This document shows, one piece after another, positions 9,773 to 21,099 of a DNA stretch of 64,000 nucleotides. Origin of the DNA: Trogon surrucura. Taxonomy: Eukaryota; Chordata; Aves; Trogoniformes; Trogonidae. The position numbers and the translations under genes were made by a program. A model generated the notes under the pieces. That model saw only the letters and a list, made by a program, of their open reading frames with translations, was not told the origin of the DNA and ran no database searches. Numbering within the stretch: the stretch's first letter is position 1; each line of letters begins with the position of its first letter. The DNA lies in assembly GCA_020746105.1 (NCBI GenBank), contig CM036618.1:112289308-112353307 (forward strand). The letters run 5' to 3'.

Positions 9773-10940
9773 GGCGGGACTAAGGCTTATCACAGCCTGA
9801 GCAGACAGGTGGTGTAGGGCTTCACATGGGTTTTCCTTTAGATGTTGTCCACTTCCAAGAACTCACATTGCTGCATATAGTTTTGCTTTCCAGAGCAACC
9901 TTTGGAAAAGGAACACGGCCCTGCAGGTGAAGCAGCTGGAGAAGACACGGTGGTGGGACTGCAAATGACAGAGCTATGGTAGTTTCACAATCATTCATGA
10001 AACACGTCTCGGGTAGGAGGGTAGTTCCTAATGAACCCAAGCAGGTACTGCATCTCTTCCTGGCATTCAACTTCTTGGAGCTTTGTGCTGTGGCTCTTGT
10101 GGCTCTTTTTTTCCACCAGAGTGACATACTGGAAATAAAACTGTTAAGGTTGTTTCTCCAACATGTTAGGCATGTGCTCAATCAAAGAAAATACCTACAA
10201 AATGCCTACAAAAAAAAGAGATGTCAGAAGCAAAGCTGCTTGCCGCAGAAGGTGGCTTTGCATCAAGGGGATATCTGCAGAGCTCTGTCTCAGGAGGGCA
10301 GAAGAAAACCTGGCAGAATTGAGAAGCCTTTTATCACCTGGAGGGGGACCGCAGGCTCCCCGCTGAATGCCCCCACTAAAACAAACGGTGTGTCACAGCC
10401 CCATGTGAATACTGTGTTCCAAGGTAAGACCCTTGGAAGAAAAAGCTAATGCAAAGCAGCCAAAGGGATCTTCTCTGTAGAGCTAAGGCAGTAATTTGCC
10501 AGTCGCTTTCGACTCCAGGCTGTTTCTTCCCACCTGCTAATGCCATCATTTGTGTTTTATGCACCCCTTGCTTTGTATCCAAGCATGCCAGAGACCATGG
10601 TAGATGCCCTGGGATGCACACAAGAACTCAAGAGTCTTCCAGAGGAAAGAAGATAAAATGAGTCACCTTTGGTGAAATCAAGAACTCAATCTAGTTGATC
10701 CCAGCTCTCCCTATCTAATGTTGTTGTGGGATGGAAAGGTTTGCAGTCTCTCCTCAGGAAAACAAAAACTGAAGAAACAGGCCTAAGCAGAGGAGCGGGA
10801 CTGCCAACGAGAAAAGAACAGATAAAAAGATAAGGAACAAAAAAAATCAGGAAGGTTCAGAAGGCAAAGAAGGCCAGGTTGCCTAGCAGGCTCTGCTGCC
10901 CATCTTTCTACACTCTCAACACTGCTCAAAGTCCATGTAA
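9773..10940. other. Copy-1-specific insert of unknown origin
   Basis: This stretch separates exon E from the shared 3' part of the RhoGAP unit and has no counterpart in copy 2. It holds an exon-like frame on the minus strand (9996-10128) and otherwise nothing I recognise. Confidence 0.4.
9996..10128 (-). other. Exon-like coiled-coil segment, unidentified
   Basis: On the minus strand a textbook acceptor (TTTTATTTCCAG, with the exon starting at 10128) opens a 44-codon frame. It starts YVTLVEKKSHKSHSTKLQEV and continues with ECQEEMQYLLGFIRNYPPTR. The charged heptad-like pattern resembles a coiled coil followed by a turn. The frame meets a stop at 9991-9993, and I see no clear donor. I do not recognise the protein. 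It could be a translocated exon of an unrelated gene. Confidence 0.35.
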
Positions 10941-11246
10941 TTCTCTGGCAACGGATGGTGCTGCACAGGCTTTGGAAAGAACTCCACAGCAGCTCCCCAG
11001 GGGCTCCCCACTGAGTCCAGCTTGAGACACGGGCATGGGGCATCTCTGCTCACACACAGGTCTCCAAGGGTATCACCCATGGGGACAAGGTGCCAGGGCC
11101 ATCCCATAGCCAATGCCAGCAAGACTCCTCTCCTCTGGGACAGAAACAATTCCTTGTAAACTGTGTTTCCCCAAAGAAAGGGCATCAAAATACTGCCTCT
11201 TCCTGCCTCCATGGATTGATCAGAGCTTTGGGACTCTGTCATTGCA

Positions 11247-11316
11247 GGCGCTGACCCCTTACCACTGGCTGAACCGCTGTGACTGCTGGGCCTCCACAGC
11301 TGATGTCTGAATTAAA
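11247..11316 (+). pseudogene. Candidate terminal exon and poly(A) signal, RhoGAP copy 1
   Basis: A pyrimidine-poor but usable acceptor (CATTGCAG ending at 11246) is followed by 20 codons (ALTPYHWLNRCDCWASTADV), a TGA stop at 11308-11310 and ATTAAA at 11311-11316, then a T-rich downstream element. The same arrangement, with AATAAA, is present in copy 2 at 13111-13191. Conservation of acceptor and signal in both copies is the reason for calling it. The protein reading is not conserved, so it may be untranslated. Confidence 0.4.
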
Positions 11317-11469
11317 ATGATCTTTTTCTCTCTTCTGATTCTATCTACCATAGGGTCTTATTGCTTGGTGATGAATCCTCAGAAAGGTGTTTGGGATCAC
11401 CCCTTGCCCCAGCATCCTTGCCACTGGGCCTCAGGGCTGAGCTGAGGTGCTTTAGGAGTGAAACCAAAG

Positions 11470-11606
11470 CACAGGGTCACACAAGAGGGTGGAAGTTGGA
11501 AGGGACCCGTGGAGGTCCTCTGGTCCAACCCTTCTGCTCGAGCAGGCTCACCTACAGCAGGCTGCCCAGGATCACGTCCAGCTGAGTTCTGGGCATCTCC
11601 TAGGGG
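11470..11606 (-). mobile_element. CR1 LINE 3' end, short
   Basis: Reverse-strand CR1 3' UTR and tail, with the plus-strand motifs GGAAGGGACCCGTGGAGGTC and CTGGTCCAACCC near 11505. It begins right after GCTGAGGTGCTTTAGGAG. The CR1 of copy 2 (13358) begins after the homologous bases, so both descend from one insertion that predates the duplication. Confidence 0.85.
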
Positions 11607-11956
11607 CAAAGACAAAGAGAGGGTGGGATGTAAGCAGGGCACACTGTCCAGGAAGGGCCAGAGGTCCTTCCTTACACAGTCACTGTCCCCTGCAGCTTGC
11701 TGTCTCTTGCAGCCATCCTCCTGGCACACTGCTTGTTGGGCAGCTTCCTCAGAACCTTCTAATTCACGGCAGTGGTAGAGATTAACTTCCACACTGGCTG
11801 CTAGAAAGGCCTCAGCTCACCCAAGAAGCTTTTGAAGTGGCTCCAACAGCATTTGGACTGCTGAGACTTTTGTGCATCCAAGGGATGCCTGCACCATGAT
11901 GGAGGAGGAAGGATGGGCACTTTCCCCATCAATCAAGAACTATTTTGCTCCTAAGT

Positions 11957-12312
11957 TGTTGTGGTTTAACCTTGGCCAGTGCCTGAACACCATATAGCCG
12001 CCTGCTGCCTCCACGCCATAGGGATAGGGGAATGGGAAGGGTAAAAGGGAGAAAACTTGTGGGTTCAGCTAAAGCAAGCTGTGTAACTAAAAGAATTTTT
12101 TTAAGAAAGAAAAAACCAGCAAAGAACGGAAGAGGAAAATAAAGGACAGAAAAACAAGTGATGCAAAAAAAAGCAACTGCTCCCTACCCACATACTGATG
12201 CCCAGCCAGTCTCCGAGCAAGGGCTGCTCCCACCAACCTCCAATCCCCATTTTATTTTAAGTACAGCCTTGCATGGAGTGAAATATCCCTTTGGTCAGCT
12301 GGGGTCAGATAT
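11957..12312 (-). mobile_element. ERV solo LTR fragment, antisense
   Basis: It starts with TGTTGTGGTTTAACC, the reverse complement of the LTR end seen at 15850-15866. It also contains GAAAACTTGTGGGTTCAG, AAGTGATGCAAAAA, GATGCCCAGCCAGTCTCCGA and AATATCCCTTTGGTCAGCTG. These blocks are characteristic of a very common avian ERVL-type LTR. The LTR 5' part is cut near 12312, just before the surviving RhoGAP exon of copy 2. Confidence 0.8.
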
Positions 12313-12336
12313 CTCGAATGCCGGGTTCTCTCCCAG

Positions 12337-12517
12337 TGTCATGTGCCATGTCCTCCTCCTAAAGCAGCTGCTCTCCCTCCTCCAGCACACTGGCCACCAC
12401 ACTTCCACCAGTAGGATTAGCTGCAGCAACCTGGCCATCTGCATTGAGCCAAACCCGCTGAGCCCAGTCAATGAAGACCTGCTCCTGCTGGAGCCCATGA
12501 TGGAGGTGACGGAGAAG
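12337..12517 (+). pseudogene. TAGAP-like RhoGAP exon D, second copy
   Basis: After CTCTCCCAG (ending at 12336) the frame reads MCHVLLLKQLLSLLQHTGHH, then a TS-rich loop, NLAICIEPNPLSPVNEDLLL and EPMMEVTEK, ending at AAG|GTAGGC. It aligns along its length with copy 1 exon D, but the first residues (VAKKLPAAN) are replaced. The glycine of the NLAIC.GP motif is glutamate. The other GAP exons are absent: an LTR replaces the 5' side, and exon E is missing where copies diverge after GGGAAAGGA. It is a dead duplicate. Confidence 0.82.
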
Positions 12518-13110
12518 GTAGGCTGCTGCAGTGAGCGGCCAGCTGCTGCCTTCTCAGCCCACCAGGCTTGGTAGTTCAGATGTTCCTGGCTGCCCCTTCT
12601 CTCCAACAAAGGCTGGTGGGGTGGCTGCCTGGACAAGCAGCCCCACAACTGCAGTTTTCTGCTGAGAGGTAAGGATAGGAGTGGGAAAGGATGCTTGACA
12701 TGTTTTGAGGCCCTTGTAACAAAACAAGGGTTTTCTGGAAGCAATGCAATACCAGCCAGCAACACTGCTTTGCCCGAGGGAGTGTGTTTTGCCTGCAAAT
12801 CTGGGTTGCTGGCATGGGATGATGAAGGATGATGCTGCATGGAGTCTGAAAATAACTAAGTTGTAGCTATCCAGGGGCTCCCATTGAGCCCTGCTGTGTG
12901 GCAAAGGGAGACCATAAAGCTCTGTAAACTTACAGGTCTCTAAAACAGGCTATTAACTATGTTGATAAGGCACCACAGGAATCCCATGGTAAATGCTAGT
13001 GATAGTTCTCTCTTTTGGGCTACAATTTCTTTTAAACCGTATTTCCTAGAGAAAGGGGAGCATGACCATTCCTGCCTTTATGGTTTGATCAGTGCTTTCT
13101 GTCACTGTAG

Positions 13111-13191
13111 GTGCTGATTTCTGTTAATGGCTGGATTTCCTGGCTGAGCCACTATAACTCCTGGGATCCTGCAGTTGACATCCACAATAAA
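13111..13191 (+). pseudogene. Candidate terminal exon and poly(A) signal, RhoGAP copy 2
   Basis: An acceptor (CTGTCACTGTAG) and AATAAA at 13186-13191 stand where copy 1 has its acceptor and ATTAAA. A T-rich element follows in both. The protein reading differs from copy 1. Confidence 0.4.
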
Positions 13192-13357
13192 ATTATATTT
13201 TTTTCCTTTTATGATTGTATCTGCCATGTGATATTCTGGAAGAGGTAGATTTCATTTTGTCATGAATCATAGGGAAGGAGTTTGGCATCATCCATTGTCC
13301 CAGAATCTTTTCCAGCAAGCATGAGGGCTGATTTCAGAGGTTTTGTAAGTAAAATCA

Positions 13358-13745
13358 AATCACAGAATCACAGAGAATAGTTGAGGTTGGACAGGACCTC
13401 TGGAAGTCACCTGGTCCAACCCCCCTGTTGCTCAAGCAGGGCCACCTAAAGCTGCTTCCCCAGGACTAGGTCCAGACTCTACAACCTCTCTGAGCATCCT
13501 GTAAAAAAGTGTTTTCTGATGGTCAGAAGGAACTTTCTGTATTTTGGTTTGCTTCTCTTGCCCTGCTCACCAATGGAAAAAGCTTGGCTCTGTCTTTTTT
13601 ACATCTTCCCTTTCCAGTATTTACACACATTGATAACCTCCCCTCAAGCTTTCTCTTCTCCAGGGTAAACAGTACCATCTCTCTCAGACTTTCTTCAGAT
13701 GAAAGATGCTCCAGTCTCTTCATCATCTTAGTGGCCATTAGGAGG
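13358..13745 (-). mobile_element. CR1 LINE 3' end
   Basis: Reverse-strand CR1 with tail (ATCACAGAATCACAGAGAAT), the GACAGGACCTCTGGAAGTC and CTGGTCCAACCCCCC block, and about 70 residues of the ORF2 C-terminus on the minus strand (13523-13738, with SLREMVLFTLEKRKLEGRLS). It is the same insertion as 11470-11606, less truncated here. Confidence 0.88.
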
Positions 13746-15540
13746 TGATCCTTTAATGCTGAACAGTTTTATCAGCCTACTCTACCCTCCAGGGCTTTGA
13801 CCCCTTAAACTATTGACATACTTAAATATTTAAAAGACACTTTTAAATTGCATCACAATTATCTCTAACTAAAGCAGTGTCAACAACAAATCAGAGCTAG
13901 ATGAGCTGATGACTCGAATAAAAACCATGCTACTGAAACATCTATCTTCTGACCCAAATGGGAACACAGTGGTATAGTTTGACTATTTTTAACTTGCAAG
14001 AGGGTATCATTTCTCCACACTAAAGACAGAATACCGAATGCAGTAATAGGACTGCAAAACCGATTCCTAGTCCTGTTCCTTCAAGTTTTTCACAATGTTC
14101 AACACGGATGGAAGCTTTTCAGTGTTTTATTTATTCCTTCCTCCTTATTAACAGGGGGATATCTCTCAAGAACTTGAAACTTGGTGTATATATATATATA
14201 ATGCAGTAGTTGCTATAAATGGTTCAGAGATTCGTTTGTATCTGAGTAGTTTACAGAAGTTCCTACAGTAATATCCACTTCCTCATGCTCCCAGGAACGC
14301 CATCATGTTTACCCTCATTGCTAGCATTTGCTCTTTTTGTTGCTTCTTTGGGTAACCTTGATTAGAGTCCTTCTTGTGGAAACTTCAAGATCCACAAAAA
14401 ATTTACAGAGGTAAAGCGGAGTTTAAAAAGATTAAGCACTGGAAATTTCTAGAGGGTTTCCAAAAGGGAAGAAAAACATGAAGCTGAAAGTTAATCAGAT
14501 CCTCTACACAGAACATGCACACCTGAGGTCTGGAAAGAGAACCTTAAGAAAAAAAAAAAGGTTTTTTTTTTATTCCCGTCATCACTAATTCAGGATTGTA
14601 TCAGGAGGTCACTATTTTCTTCAAACTACCTTTTTGCCCTCTACCTCCAAGCAAAGCTCAAAAAGCTAAAGGTTGAGAATTTCTTTCACTACTCCATCTG
14701 CTGATTTCCCCAGATGGGGAAGAAGCAAGCTGGAAAAGCCCTTAGCCCTCCTATTTCTTGCTTTTTGCTGTGTCTGACTAATCCCGAGTAAGGGCAATGC
14801 TCATGATGATCGTATGTGCTTGCATTTCTTATCATTTCTGTTATGACTCAGCACTCCTCAGAGCTGAAATTAAACTACTGCTGTGCTGCATAAATCCACC
14901 TAAAACTCCAGGAGGTGCAGAACTGCATGTCAGAATATTGCTAAAACTACAACTCAGAAGACAGCCTTAAGTAAGTCTGACTTGGGGAGATTCTAGGTAC
15001 TCCAGTGTGCTAGTATGATGATATTTAGCGCATATGACTGCTTTGTGGTTTGTTTGGGTTTTGGTTTGTTTAGTTGTGTTTTAAATAAGAACAACCAGCA
15101 GCATCATGCTGGCAAAAATCATGGACTGTTCTGGATGGCTTACTATTTATGCCTGGATTTTATCCTTCTGTGTATCCCTTCCCACAGTTCAAAATACAGC
15201 AGCTTTTTTTCCAGTGAGAAAACATCCACAAATCTTGTTTTTTTCCTCTATTTATTAAAACAATAGAGTGAAGAAAAAATGTGAGAAACTTAGAATTATC
15301 TTCTATACTTAAAAGAGGTGTTCTACTTAAACTGCTTGACTGAAAGTATTTTAGCTAGTTATTAATAATCCTTTCAGAATAGCCCTATGCTGGCAAAGGA
15401 AAGAGAGTAAGTACTAATGATTAAATATAAACAGTCAGCTGTCCTCAAAACAATCTACTCTGAAAACCACACCTGGAATGTAGTCACAGAAAAACAGAAA
15501 AAAAAATAATTACCACAAGTATGACAGTATCTGATTTTAC
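13746..15540. other. AT-rich intergenic, no element recognised
   Basis: Apart from a short (TA)n run at 14186-14200 I see no repeat, exon or RNA gene. The small ORF at 15015-15266 is hydrophobic and low in complexity, and looks like chance. Confidence 0.5.
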
Positions 15541-15866
15541 TGTTTTTGGCTGGGATAAAGTCAAATTTCTTCCTGGGAGCTTCTACGGGGCTGTGTTTTG
15601 CATCTGTGCCAAAAACAGCCTCGATGACATCAAATCTCCATTCCTGGAGATAGCTGAATACCGGTCTGTCGATGGGGAACAGCAAATTCATTCCTTAATT
15701 TACTTTACCTACGCATGAAGCTTTTGCTTTACCTATTAAACTGTCTTTATCTCAACCCATGAGTTTTCTTAGTTTTACCCTTCTGATTGTCTCCCCCATC
15801 TCACTGGGGAAAGCAAGTCAGTGGCTGTGTGGGGCTTTAGCTGCCCACTGCAGTTAAACCATAACA
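15541..15866 (+). mobile_element. ERV solo LTR, internally deleted
   Basis: It runs from TGTTTTTGGCTGGGATAAAG to TTAAACCATAACA. The start block (CTGGGATAAAG, TTCTTCCTGGGAGCTTCTAC, GGGGCTGTGTTTTG) and the end block (GCTTTTGCTTTACCTATTAA, CTGTCTTTATCTCAACCCAT, GTGGCTGTGTGGGGCTTTAG) are typical of the avian LTR also present in reverse at 11957. The middle is shorter than expected. No flanking duplication is visible. Confidence 0.75.
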
Positions 15867-17157
15867 CTGATGATGTCTGACCCAAGAGAAGCTCTGGATT
15901 CATTAAAAACATTAAATGCAGAGATTGTCATGCTATCACTTAACTCAAGTAATGCCCTAACTCTCAAACTATCATTTGAGCTACATTTGGTTAAACACCT
16001 CCCTCAAAACCTCCCAAACCAAAAAAACAAATCTCACTTCTAGTACAAGGTTATATTAAGCATGACAACCAGAATCCGTTCCAAGTATTTCATCTGCAGT
16101 TCAGAAAGCCATTCAGTCTTCCATTTAAAGTACATATAAAGCTCTCTTGGTTGTTTATGGATTTAAGCACAGGCTCAAGCCCTGCTACCTCTCACTGGGC
16201 TTGCATACACAACTAAAATACACACTGAACTCCACCTTGAGCAGCATTTCTGCTCTGAATCCAGACTGAGTCAAAACTGTACAACTACATGGGGTTTATT
16301 CTTACTGATAAAGAAATTATAAAGGTTATTGCTTATGCCTTCCCCTACAACAGTGTATCTTTTTTGATGCCCATAATACTCAGCTTCTTTCACACAGAGA
16401 ACTTCAAAAGCAGCTCCTAGCTAAAAACCTCAGCTATTTGCAGCCAGCTTTATTTTTAACACACCCAAAAACTATAGAGAACTGTGAGCAAGAGACATAC
16501 AGTGTGTTCTATAAAGAGCAAGCAATTGCCTGCCAACGGAGTTGTTATGATTAATTGCCAGTTCAACAGAAGGTAGTGATTTCTGAAGAAAATGAGAAGA
16601 GAAAAAAAATGGTCTGGGAAAATATAAGAGGGTCAAGCAATGTAACTGGCTTGAAAATTACCTGGTAACCAATTAAGGCAAAAGAGAGCATGATAAAGGT
16701 GGGTTAATTCACAACGCTGGGTGGATAATTACAAGTAACTGATGTACATTTCATAATATGAAAGGTTTCTTAAATTTCTTCCCTCTGCAAGTATGAAGGT
16801 GATTAAGCAGACTGGGTAAAACCAGACTAATCTAAAAATAACAAGAATTACCTCTATTCGTTTATAAAAGTGCAAAGGAATTAGTATGAAACTAAAAACA
16901 ACTTTAAGAAATCAACCGCTCCTGAGATGCTTCAGTTCCACACATGTTCACATTAAAAGCATATCTAGCCTACAAACTCAAAATTATAGTCTTAATTCAT
17001 CCCACCCTTATTCATATGTGCTGTGATCTAGGCTGCCAGAGCATTTCACTTCTTAAGTTCAGTGTTTTTATTCCCTGCACAAGGTCTTTAACAGCTTTTG
17101 AATAAACATGTAGCCAAGACTTGTTCGTTCTCTTCAAAAGTAGGCCTGAGGACTTCA
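15867..17157. other. Intergenic, nothing recognised
   Basis: AT-rich unique-looking sequence with no open frame of note and no repeat that I recognise. Confidence 0.5.
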
Positions 17158-17573
17158 AATCATAGAAAAATGTAGGTTGGAAAGGAACTCAAGAAACCAC
17201 CTAGTCTAAACCCCTGCTCAAAGCAGGTTTAATTAGATCAGGTTTCTCAGTGTCATCGTCAGACAAGCCTTGAACACCTCCAGTGATGGACATTTCACAA
17301 ACTCTGAGGGTAACAGGAGTTGCAGTAACTAGTGAGGTCCCACTGAAACACTTTATTTTTTGAAAGTTGAGCAAGCCCAGCACAGTGAACTTCTCACTGA
17401 AAATATTGCACTTCAGTCTCCTAATTACCCTGTTGGCCTACTGAACTCTCCAGTATGTCAAAAATCCTTCTTGTAGAGGAGAGCCCAAAACCAGACATGC
17501 TCTCCCACACGTACTCTCACATGCGCCAAATACTGGGGATGGATGACTTTCTGGGACTTGGCTAATGACTGAA
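17158..17573 (-). mobile_element. Old CR1, 3' part, split by an LTR
   Basis: The CR1 tail side (ATCATAGAAAAATGTAGGTT, then GGAAAGGAACTCAAGAAACC) is followed by diverged ORF2 C-terminal sequence up to GGGACTTGGCTAATGACTG. The rest of the element continues at 17946, beyond an LTR insertion. Confidence 0.8.
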
Positions 17574-17945
17574 TGTTAGCATGCTACCTGTCCTCAAAGC
17601 AACCTATACTGGAAACTGCATTTGCAATTTACCCAGGGAAACAGAACTAAGACATCTACTTTTCTTACTACACAATGTAGCTAGACTTTGATGGAAGGGC
17701 AGCATCCTGCTTTGAAAGCCCCACAACAGAAGTTTTCTGGGGCTCCTGGCACTGGTGGTAATCACAATATGGGAGGGAAGGTAGCTGTGCCTACGGGGAA
17801 GGTGATTCAAAGGGACCAATAAGTTCAATACTCAATATAAGTTCTTTTTTCGAACATCAAAATCTCTCTCCCTGGTTCCCCCGCCAGGGGAGGACAGAGA
17901 GCATCTGTCAGAGTTCACTGGCCAGCCCAGCCTTAAACTTTGACA
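17574..17945 (+). mobile_element. Solo LTR nested in the old CR1
   Basis: This 372-bp block begins TGTTAGCATG and ends AAACTTTGACA. It has the end motif AGAGAGCATCTGTCAGAGTT and GGCCAGCCCAGCC found in avian ERV LTRs, and CR1 flanks it on both sides. No convincing target duplication remains. It resembles the LTR remnant at 6225-6378. Confidence 0.6.
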
Positions 17946-18426
17946 GGCGTGCTGCTGGCCCATGGTCCTCTTGTCCACCAGGACCTCCAGATCCATTTCT
18001 GCAGAGATGGATCATCTTCCTAGCCAGAGGAGCCCCAGCCTGTACTGTTAAACACGATTATTTCATCCCAGATGCAAGACTTCACATTGACTTTCTTATC
18101 AAACTTCAAAGGTTTCTTTTTGCCCTGTTCTCCAGCCTGCCCTGCTTTCTAGCCTGTTGATCATCCCCTCCCAATTTGCTGTCATCCACAACTTGCTGGC
18201 AGGGTACTCCCACCTCAACATTCAGGTAATTAACAAAGAGATTAACTGAAACTGGTCCCAGAACTGATCACAAGGGGATACTGGCCACTGGCTGGACTTA
18301 AATCACTGATTAGAACTCTTTGAGGCATTGCAGTACAGGCCACTTTCCAGCCTTGCTGCCTATTTCTTCAGCCCACGTCTCATTAACTTGGTGATAAGCT
18401 TATGGAAGACTGTCAAAGGCCTTACT
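17946..18426 (-). mobile_element. Old CR1, RT part, continuing beyond the LTR
   Basis: On the plus strand the blocks GGCGTGCTGCTGGCCCATGG, CCACCAGGACCTCCAGATCC, GCTGTCATCCACAACTTGCT and AAGACTGTCAAAGGCCTTAC are reversed CR1 RT segments in the expected order after the piece at 17158-17573. No open frame remains. It ends where the RTE-like element begins. Confidence 0.8.
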
Positions 18427-18470
18427 CATCATCACGGCTAGGCTTCGTGAACAACAATATGGGAAGGGCT

Positions 18471-18936
18471 CTACCCACACTTCCTACAAGCGCGCTGATG
18501 GCTAAAAAGGCCGATGTGGGATAGGCAAGTCCCGTTGCAAAAGGCACAGCAGAAAGTCTCCTTAGGCAGAATTGGCGAGGCACGGTTCTTTCTGCGTTGT
18601 CTTTGCTCCTCGAGACTAATTCTACCTGCGTTCTCAAAGGAGGCAGCAGTGTTATGGATGATGGTGTGTCTCCACATCTCCTGACTGGAAGCCAGAGTGG
18701 ACCACTATTGGTAGTCAATATGGCCAAAACTGAGCTATTGTTTCAGAGTCCTCGTGTCTCCTCTTTGGGGTTCCTCTGTTGTAGCAGCCGGTGGCGAGTT
18801 CACCATAGAGCACAACCTTAGGGAGGTTGTGATCCTCCATCCTGGAGACGTGCCCTGCCCAGCGCAGCTGTGTCCTCAGCAGCACGGCCTCAATACTGGT
18901 GACCCCTGCCTGTTCAAGGACACGAACATTAGTCAC
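18471..18936 (-). pseudogene. RTE-like ORF2 C-terminus with zinc finger
   Basis: The first frame (18936-18715) carries LEQAGVTSIEAVLLRTQLRW, AGHVSRMED and a basic RGTPKRRHEDS stretch. The second (18677-18471) carries a basic helix (EEQRQRRKNR) and the final zinc knuckle with C-x2-C in CAFC and H-x3-C in HQRAC. This order is typical of the tail of such LINE proteins, where the finger probably binds nucleic acid. The two frames are offset by an indel between 18715 and 18680. Confidence 0.75.
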
Positions 18937-19164
18937 GTAGTCAGTCCAGTGGATGTTTAGGATTGTACGGAGGCAGTGCTGATGGAAGCGTTCAAGGAGT
19001 CGCAGGTGGTGGTGGTAGATGACCCATGATTCAGACCCATATAAAAGAGCAGACAGTGCAATGGCTCTGTAGACACTGATCTTTGAACTTTTCTTCAGAG
19101 CCTCATAGAATCCTCTGTGGTCACCTGAATCAGCACATAGCTGAGTCTTTTCTGCTAGGCTGAT

Positions 19165-19989
19165 TTACCACTTGTTCTGGATGTCTTGAAGTTTCTGTTG
19201 GAGCTTACTGCATGCAAGACGAAAGGTTGCTTTTCTCACATGGCAAGATGGCTGAGCAAGGTGTGCTTGGTGAGCAGTTCTCTTCTTTGTCAACAATTCC
19301 TGGATCTCTTGATTGTTTTCATCAAACCAGTCTTTGTTTTTCTTGGAGGAGAACCCTAAAGATTCTACAGAAGACTGGAGGATGCTATTTTTAATATGTT
19401 GCCAAAGCACTTCAGGAGAGGGATCTATGAGATGGTCTTCAAGTCTAGTTTGAAGGCTTATCTGGAAGCTGTCTCTCACTGTAGCTGTTTGAAGACTGTT
19501 AACTTGGAGGCTCCTCCTTGGAATGCCGCCCCTCTTAGGTTTGGGCTTAAAGTGAAGGTTAAGTTTGCATTGCACAAGGCGGTGGTCTGTTTGACATTCT
19601 GCACTAGGCATCACTCGGGTATGACGGACATCGCGAATATTGCTCTGGCACACCAAGATGTAGTCAATGAGGGGCCAGAGCTTGGATCAAGGATGCATCC
19701 AGGTTGTCTTCAAGCTGTCTTTCTGCTGAAAGATAGTGTTGGTGATGGTGAGCTGCTGCTCTGCACAAAACTCTAGCAAGAGGCGACCACTGCCATTGTA
19801 GTTTCCAACAGCATGCTTGCATAGTATTCCTTTCCAGGCTTCAGAGTTCTTTCCTACTCTGGCATTGAAGTCACTAAGGATTATGATCTTATCATCTGGA
19901 GGAACCTTTTGGGTGGGGCGGCACAGGTCGGTGTAGAATTTGTCCTTTTCAGTGGTTCTGCAGTGTTTCTTAGCGACCCTCTCAATCAA
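19165..19989 (-). pseudogene. RTE-like endonuclease and linker
   Basis: Two frames (19989-19687 and 19656-19165) give the late part of an endonuclease/exonuclease/phosphatase domain. It shows KIIILSDFNARVGKNSEAWK (the catalytic DFN motif, intact), the LLLEFCAEQQLTITNT block, TTWMHP, and later ECQTDHRLVQCKLNL (the terminal catalytic aspartate-histidine pair, intact). A basic linker (KPKPKRGGIPRR) and a helical region follow. A frameshift lies between 19687 and 19656, in the 'DY.L' region. The N-terminal part of the nuclease, with its first catalytic glutamate, is missing beyond 19990. Confidence 0.78.
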
Positions 19990-20017
19990 TAAGAGCTGTG
20001 GAGTGAAACTGCTCTAA

Positions 20018-21099
<1,082 letters not shown>

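Larger units (their letters stand above)
9205..11469 (+). repeat. Tandem segmental duplication, unit 1
   Basis: Unit 1 (9205-11469) aligns in two blocks with unit 2 (12337-13357). The first block is exon D plus about 160 bp of intron (9205-9560 against 12337-12690). The second is the 3' part (about 11050-11469 against 12935-13357). About 1.2 kb in the middle is specific to unit 1. Confidence 0.75.
12337..13357 (+). repeat. Tandem segmental duplication, unit 2
   Basis: This is the partner of 9205-11469, in the same orientation. Shared landmarks are CTCCAACAA(A/G)GGCTGG, the GGCTGCCTGGA block, GATAGGAGTGGGAAAGGA, the poly(A) signal region, and a CR1 tail at the right edge. Divergence is substantial, so the duplication is not recent. 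Confidence 0.75.
18427..19990 (-). mobile_element. RTE-like LINE with the reverse transcriptase deleted
   Basis: The minus strand encodes, in order, part of an APE-type endonuclease (19989-19165), the end of the reverse transcriptase with VYRAIALSALLYGSESWVIY (about 19070-19010), the QLRWAGHVSRMEDHNLPK region (18936-18715), and a C-terminal zinc finger (about 18550-18480). The endonuclease resembles those that databases label 'craniofacial development protein 2-like', which derive from RTE-clade LINEs. The exact clade is uncertain. The text jumps from GFYEALK (linker before the RT) directly to SKISVYRAI (end of the RT) near 19092, so several hundred codons are missing in one event. Confidence 0.75.

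Noticed and set aside
15455-15691. 78-codon minus-strand frame with a CHTCG motif
   Set aside because: Most of it is the reverse strand of the solo LTR at 15541-15866.
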